Source: Sipunculus nudus
Taxonomy: Eukaryota > Annelida > Sipuncula > Golfingiida > Sipunculidae
Direction of reading: 5' to 3'
Length of the DNA stretch: 64,000 bases
Assembly: GCA_026874595.1 (NCBI GenBank)
Contig: CM049320.1
Coordinates: 12,177,964-12,241,963 of the forward strand
The notes under the pieces were generated by a model. That model made no database searches. It saw only the letters and a program-made list of their open reading frames with translations, and had not been told where the DNA came from. A program made the position numbers and the translations under genes. This document shows positions 60,039 to 64,000 of this stretch, one piece after another. How positions within the stretch are numbered: position 1 is the stretch's first letter; every line of letters begins with the position of its first letter.

Positions 60039-61286
60039 TGTAGAATGCCTGCTAATGGCCACGCCTCAATAACGGTCAATACGTCTATAACGGTCAGATT
60101 TTCCGGTCCCGAATTTTAGACCGTTATATTTCATAATCATTTTGTTGTCAATTACGGTCACTCCTCTATTCCGTATTACGGCCAGGTTTCTCGGTCCTGC
60201 AGGCCGGGAAAGCCTCGATTACGGTCAGGGGCAGTGACTCCGTGACATGGGCTCAACAAATCGAGCGGCCACTTCTGACCTCAATATCATTACACAATTA
60301 TCCGCTCTCACATATTCCTGTCTGTTAATGAGTGCCTGGATAAAGGTTACCACTCGACCGTGACTGAGTAGTTGGATACGTAACCAGCGTCGTAATACAC
60401 CCACACAGCCTCATTAGTATGCACAATAGTAAGGCATGTGTTCCCACTTGAGTTTATGTTTGTGAATCAGTCGTGCGAGCCGGATCTTAAACTGGGTGTT
60501 TGTCATTTAATTTTTACGAATGACAACCAGCGGGTCCCGATGATTATGTCATCAAAAAAACGTTAGGCAAACTGTGGATCTTTAAACTTTCTTTAATGTC
60601 CTAACACGTACATCAAACGAAAACAGTGTGGCATACATCGCACAGTTTACTCATACATGAATAAATATGAAGGAAAAATAAACATTGTTACATGTATAAA
60701 ATGTTACGTATATTCCGTCCCCATTTCTTTGACCATTATGCCAAGAAAAGACATGAACTTGCTCTCAAAGAAAAGGTAGATCTGATCAGGGTTAGTGACG
60801 GGAAAAGCAGCCGACAGCTAGCAGATATCTATGGTGTCGGCCGAACTCAAGTTTAAAACACACTTAAGAGGAAGCGAGAGATCATGGAACAGTATAAAGA
60901 AATGCAAATGCCAGTAGATAAAGACAGTGTGTATCTACAGGGATAAACTGAACGATGTCATGTGGCAGTGGTTCAACAAATTTGTACAAATATTATGGAT
61001 ATACAATCTGTTTGTAATTAAATAACAAACACTGTATTTGTATATATTGTTGGTAATTGTTATAAATACGGTTGACGTGATTGTAAATTTTTTTATTTTT
61101 TATTGATAACAATTATACTAATACTCTGTATATACGTTTATTTTGTCGATTGTAATATAGATTTGAACTTGGTTTCGTGTTACATTTTACCCCCTTTTCC
61201 AGGTCAAGTCCTGTATAATGGCCACTCCTGTATTAAGGCCACTTTCATCCAGTCCCGATGGTGACCGTAATACAGGCATTCTACTG
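60036..61286 (+). mobile_element. Pogo/Tigger-type DNA transposon remnant
   Basis: Left end CAGTGTAGAATGCCTGCTAA; right end in reverse complement CAGTAGAATGCCTGTATTAC. The flanks are TA on both sides (60034-60035 and 61287-61288), the target of the Tc1/mariner-pogo superfamily. Several TTACGGTCA / ATAACGGTCA repeats lie in the left 200 bp. It retains the start of a transposase with a pogo-type DNA-binding domain but not the DDE catalytic part, so 1,251 bp is an internally deleted copy. Confidence 0.88.
60740..60946 (+). pseudogene. Pogo/Tigger transposase N-terminus (CENP-B N-type HTH), broken
   Basis: In one frame the sequence reads KKRHELALKEKVDLI, then DGKSSRQLADIYGVGRTQV, an in-frame TAA (60854-60856), then NTLKRKREIMEQYKEM and a second TAA at 60944. 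The pattern EKVxLI, a charged DGKS, RQLAxxYGVxxxQV and LKRKxEI is that of the CENP-B N-terminal / pogo helix-turn-helix that binds transposon ends. The stop falls where relatives have a coding residue, so this is a decayed gene. The likely ATG (60738, MPRK) is in another frame, suggesting a one-base shift too. Catalytic DDE sequence is absent. Confidence 0.85.
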
Positions 61287-61295
61287 TATATATAT
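61287..61295. repeat. Remnant of the (TA)n array between two insertions
   Basis: TATATATAT left between the right end of the pogo element and the start of the solo LTR. Confidence 0.7.
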
Positions 61296-62060
61296 TGTTA
61301 CAGGTGCTCTTTTTATTATGTGACACGGGCATAACTACTGTTGCGGCACTTGTGTCTGGCCGCTTATTACATTTTATGTTTAATCCGTACTGGTTGGACT
61401 CTCGTTGTCATGTGAGCCTTGGGCTTTTACGCTAGGTTATTGGTCACATGATGAGCAATGTTTTCTAGAGAATTCCTGAAACGTGTGTTTACTGTTGAGT
61501 AGGATCTTATAGACTGTTCAAGAAGTGGAAAATTCCCGGCTTGGGGTGTGAAGGTGTATAAAGGGGCTGTTTTTTAGAACCAGAGGGCAGAGAGCAGAGA
61601 TTTTCCAGGGGACATAGAAGCGTGTGTCAGATTCTAAGACCTTATCCGACAAATGCAGTTATTATACATTTTCAAAGACTTTCTCCTGAATTTTATACAT
61701 TTGGAATTCAGTTTACTTTCTGGGTTGTTGCAAGAACTTTCCACAGGACTGTCACTCTCCGAGAGTTTACATTTAAAGGACTTATCGTGGTGACTGTTTT
61801 GATATCCAGGTACTCTACCATTATCTTTCTATGTGATTGTATTGACTTGTTGCTATAACTCTGTTTTACTGTATAATTGTATTGATTTAGTGTATTGTAT
61901 TGTAAGGGTTGTTTTAAGAATTAATTATAGTTATTTGTTAACAAAAAACAACACTTCTTTATTCATTCCCCTAGACATTTCACACTGCCTAGTGTTTCAG
62001 AATCTGATTTGTTTTTTATCTCCATTACAAAATATGTGATCTGTTTATATTAGGTTCTGT

Positions 62061-62064
<4 letters not shown>
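61296..62064 (+). mobile_element. Solo LTR of a retrotransposon
   Basis: Begins TGTTACAG and ends CTGTAACA, a perfect 8-bp inverted pair with the TG...CA ends of LTRs. The flanks are (TA)n, allowing a 4-bp duplication ATAT, although the repeat makes its length ambiguous. A TATA box, TATAAA, at 61557-61562 is followed by GGGGCTG and CCAGAGGGCAGAG, a plausible promoter. No internal gag/pol sequence or second LTR is present, so it arose by LTR-LTR recombination or is one end of an older copy. The orientation follows the TATA box. The superfamily is not assigned. Confidence 0.72.
61557..61562 (+). promoter_or_regulatory. TATA box in the solo LTR
   Basis: TATAAA within GGTGTATAAAGGGGCTG, one-third of the way through the LTR, where the U3/R boundary is expected about 25-30 bases further on. 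Confidence 0.5.

Positions 62065-62143
<79 letters not shown>
62065..62143. repeat. (TA)n microsatellite, right part
   Basis: About 39 AT units directly after the CTGTAACA end of the LTR. Confidence 0.95.
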
Positions 62144-62145
<2 letters not shown>

Positions 62146-62467
62146 CTTGAATAAACAGGAAGCCATAACATAAATAAAAGAAGAAATTGCTATGGAAAAA
62201 AACTTATATTTGAAGGGAAGGAACATATCCAGTGAAAGTGACATATTTCTTTTAATACCATCTCTTTGGTATGGATTTTCCTGAATGAAACACCAGTACA
62301 AAAAAACTGAGAAAGTAAAAGTTATTAAAGCAAAACGTTCTCTCTCTTGTTTGATGCAATCCTGTTAATGGATCACAGGAAAGCCTGCGAAGGTGGCTTG
62401 ATGACTCAGAATGAAATGTTTAAGCTCAGGTATTGTTTCCTGTCTGGGTAAACCCACTTGTCCCCAG

Positions 62468-62605
62468 CGGGAGTTCTGACAATAAGAAAAATGTCAGCTA
62501 CCCCTGAGAACCAATTCATCAGTGTGGACTCCGGCATCTGTCTGTTCTGCTCACACTCAATCTGTGGGGACTTGCAACCAGATTTATCTGCAGCAGTGCA
62601 TGTAG
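62468..62605 (+). CDS. Candidate small coding exon, cysteine-rich
   Basis: This 138-base stretch is GC-richer than its surroundings, follows a pyrimidine-rich acceptor (CCCACTTGTCCCCAG, ending at 62467) and ends at a good donor (TGTAG|GTAAGC at 62606). One frame is open throughout. After an internal ATG at 62491 it reads MSATPENQFISV, DSGICLFCSHSICGDLQ, PDLSAAVHV, with cysteines spaced C-x2-C-x4-C. An in-frame stop at 62449 lies upstream of the acceptor. It could be an internal exon or, starting at the ATG, a first coding exon. I do not recognise the family and found no second exon in the window. A chance open frame of 45 codons between fortuitous splice sites remains quite possible. Confidence 0.3.
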
Positions 62606-63881
62606 GTAAGCCTAAGTACCATCAGCCAGGCTTCTAGTGATACAAAAAGTTTCAGAACATTATAGATTATAGTGATCATTTCAGTGATCCAGGTGTGATT
62701 TTTTTAATTAGTTACAGTAATAAATGTCAGCTAGATATCTCTGCAAAATTTTGTAATTTTGTAAAGCTAATAATTAAATCTGTTTTAATTTAATGTTTTT
62801 TAAATAGTTTGATAGTTTGAAAATTAAATATTTTATATGTTAATGAAGAGGGTCAGTCCTACCAGTTACCATAATCTTGAGATGAAATGATGTCAGTTGA
62901 TCTTCTTCATAATCTGTGTTAATTCTATGTTCTGAAGAAACACTCTATGTTTAAAAAAGTAATAAGGAGTCAAAAGTGTATGTGGTAAAAATTCTGCATG
63001 TGTGAAAAAAAACCAATAAAAACAGGATAATTCTTTCAGGGAAAAAGCCATCACATGAATTTTACTGCATCCTGTGTTTGTGATAAAGTTGTCTGTGGTG
63101 GCTTTTATTGTTTTTTTCTCCCACAACAGTACATAGACTTAAATAAATCTAGGAATACATAAATCAGAGCTTCAAAGTTTTTCTTTTAAAATGTCCCCTT
63201 TTTTCATCATCCAGCACTTGTTCTGGTAAATGTCATTGTGACAAAAGTTATTACCAGGAAATGGAAAAAGTTCATGAATTCCAGCAGGTGGGAACTTGGA
63301 GAGCAAGAAAGATGAATGGACTGTCAATAACTGTCAGAGATGACCAAGCAGAAAAGCAAAAACCAAACAGTGTAAGGTGTTAAAGGTTCAGAGAGGAGGG
63401 AGGATAGACTGTGATGATGCAGAGAGTGATGGCTGACCAGAAAATGAAATAATACACACAACACACCTTTTTGTACGAGCTCCTATTTCAGCTTGCTTTC
63501 TGCATATATAGTTAGGGAGAAAACTTGTTCCTGTATTAAAAATGTTGCATGATTTTATTGATTTATATCAAAAAAAGTTTAAATATGTTAAATAATGCCC
63601 TTGCTCCTTGATTAAACTTTGAAGCCATTGGCAATCCTGTAACAGTAGGAAGTATACCATGATGTTAGTCTGTGTTCATTATCAGCTCAGTTCACTGTAC
63701 TCAGGGTTGTATGAACTGTAGTCTTTTCCACTGTGCTCCTGGCCAGCAAGCTGGTAGGCCATGAACAAAGCACACTTTAAAAAGGTAAAATTTAGTTACA
63801 GGTAGAATACACAAAATGTGACTTGCAGAAATATCTTTGTATAAGTAGAAATAATTTGAAAATCTGCTTGATATAAATAGC
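62606..63881. other. AT-rich non-coding DNA
   Basis: No gene or repeat recognised. The 77-codon minus-strand frame at 62893-63126 has no known domain. Confidence 0.4.
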
Positions 63882-64000
63882 TTTTTAGCGAACCTGTGAG
63901 CTTATGCGATGGCGCAGCGTCGTCCGTCTGCCGTCCAGGGCTGGCTTTCCACCGTCCATGGCTGTAAGTCAGAAACTGTCCGAGCTAGCAGCTCCAAATT
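63882..64000 (+). mobile_element. F-type repeat, copy 3, cut by the window edge
   Basis: TTTTTAGCGAACCTGTGAGC, then TTATGCGATGGCGCAGCGTC and GTCCGTCTGCCGTCCAGGG, matching copy 1 at 42021 through GTCCATGGCTGTAAGTCAG. It runs off the right edge. Confidence 0.75.

Overview
This window looks like non-coding DNA (intergenic or deep intronic) from a repeat-rich metazoan genome, most likely a marine invertebrate. A mollusc is my best guess, because the dispersed repeats with a T-run, an AGCTCA hairpin, a (TCCG)n tract and a CTTGTTT end resemble mollusc repeats I remember; I could not check this. The DNA is AT-rich with no operons, no long open frames and no recognisable host gene. Coding traces are a decayed hAT transposase exon (16766-17077, minus), a decayed pogo/Tigger DNA-binding domain (60740-60946) and one weak candidate host exon (62468-62605). 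Nearly all reading frames above 60 codons are chance frames, frames through repeats, or translated minisatellites.

The window is dominated by nested transposons. Nest 1 (3369-12690): a minus-strand host element is split by a 6 kb plus-strand element (5332-11387), which is itself split by a 2.6 kb element (5733-8362) and by a different element ending in CTAG (10035-11205). Nest 2 (46012-54830): an E-type host repeat is split by an 8.1 kb element (46398-54515) that contains two further insertions (47796-50423, 51436-53340). The large elements share a 5' T-run plus AGCTCAGCTGA, a TCCG/TCTG-rich stretch, a 3' inverted copy TCAGCTGAGC, the palindrome GACCCATGGGTC and a CTTG|TT end. I interpret them as non-autonomous Helentron-like (HINE-like) elements. 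Three insertion sites that can be compared with uninterrupted copies each show a net gain of exactly two Ts.

Inside several of these families are tandem modules ending in the perfect 12-bp palindrome GGTGGCGCCACC. I count 18 exact copies, and its flanks match a CTCF-like core (YAGRKGGCRS).

Other mobile elements are three hAT-type elements (854-2404, 16253-17313, 18679-19230) with perfect 8-bp target duplications, the same terminus (CAGGGTTGG) and different subterminal k-mers; a fourth hAT-like element (14063-14460); a classical Helitron (24056-25288, A|TC...CTAG|T with a 14-bp palindrome); a 69-bp-TIR MITE (43235-43573); a tRNA-derived SINE (about 31500-31672, minus); and a pogo element plus a solo LTR that together broke up one (TA)n array (59978-62143). 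Tandem arrays include 9 x 34 bp (40609-40914), about 13 x 30 bp (13105-13512), a GTGTGATGTGGCACACAG array (43822-44035) and a degenerate array at 45540-46010. The remaining stretches are AT-rich single-copy-looking DNA with no gene I can support.
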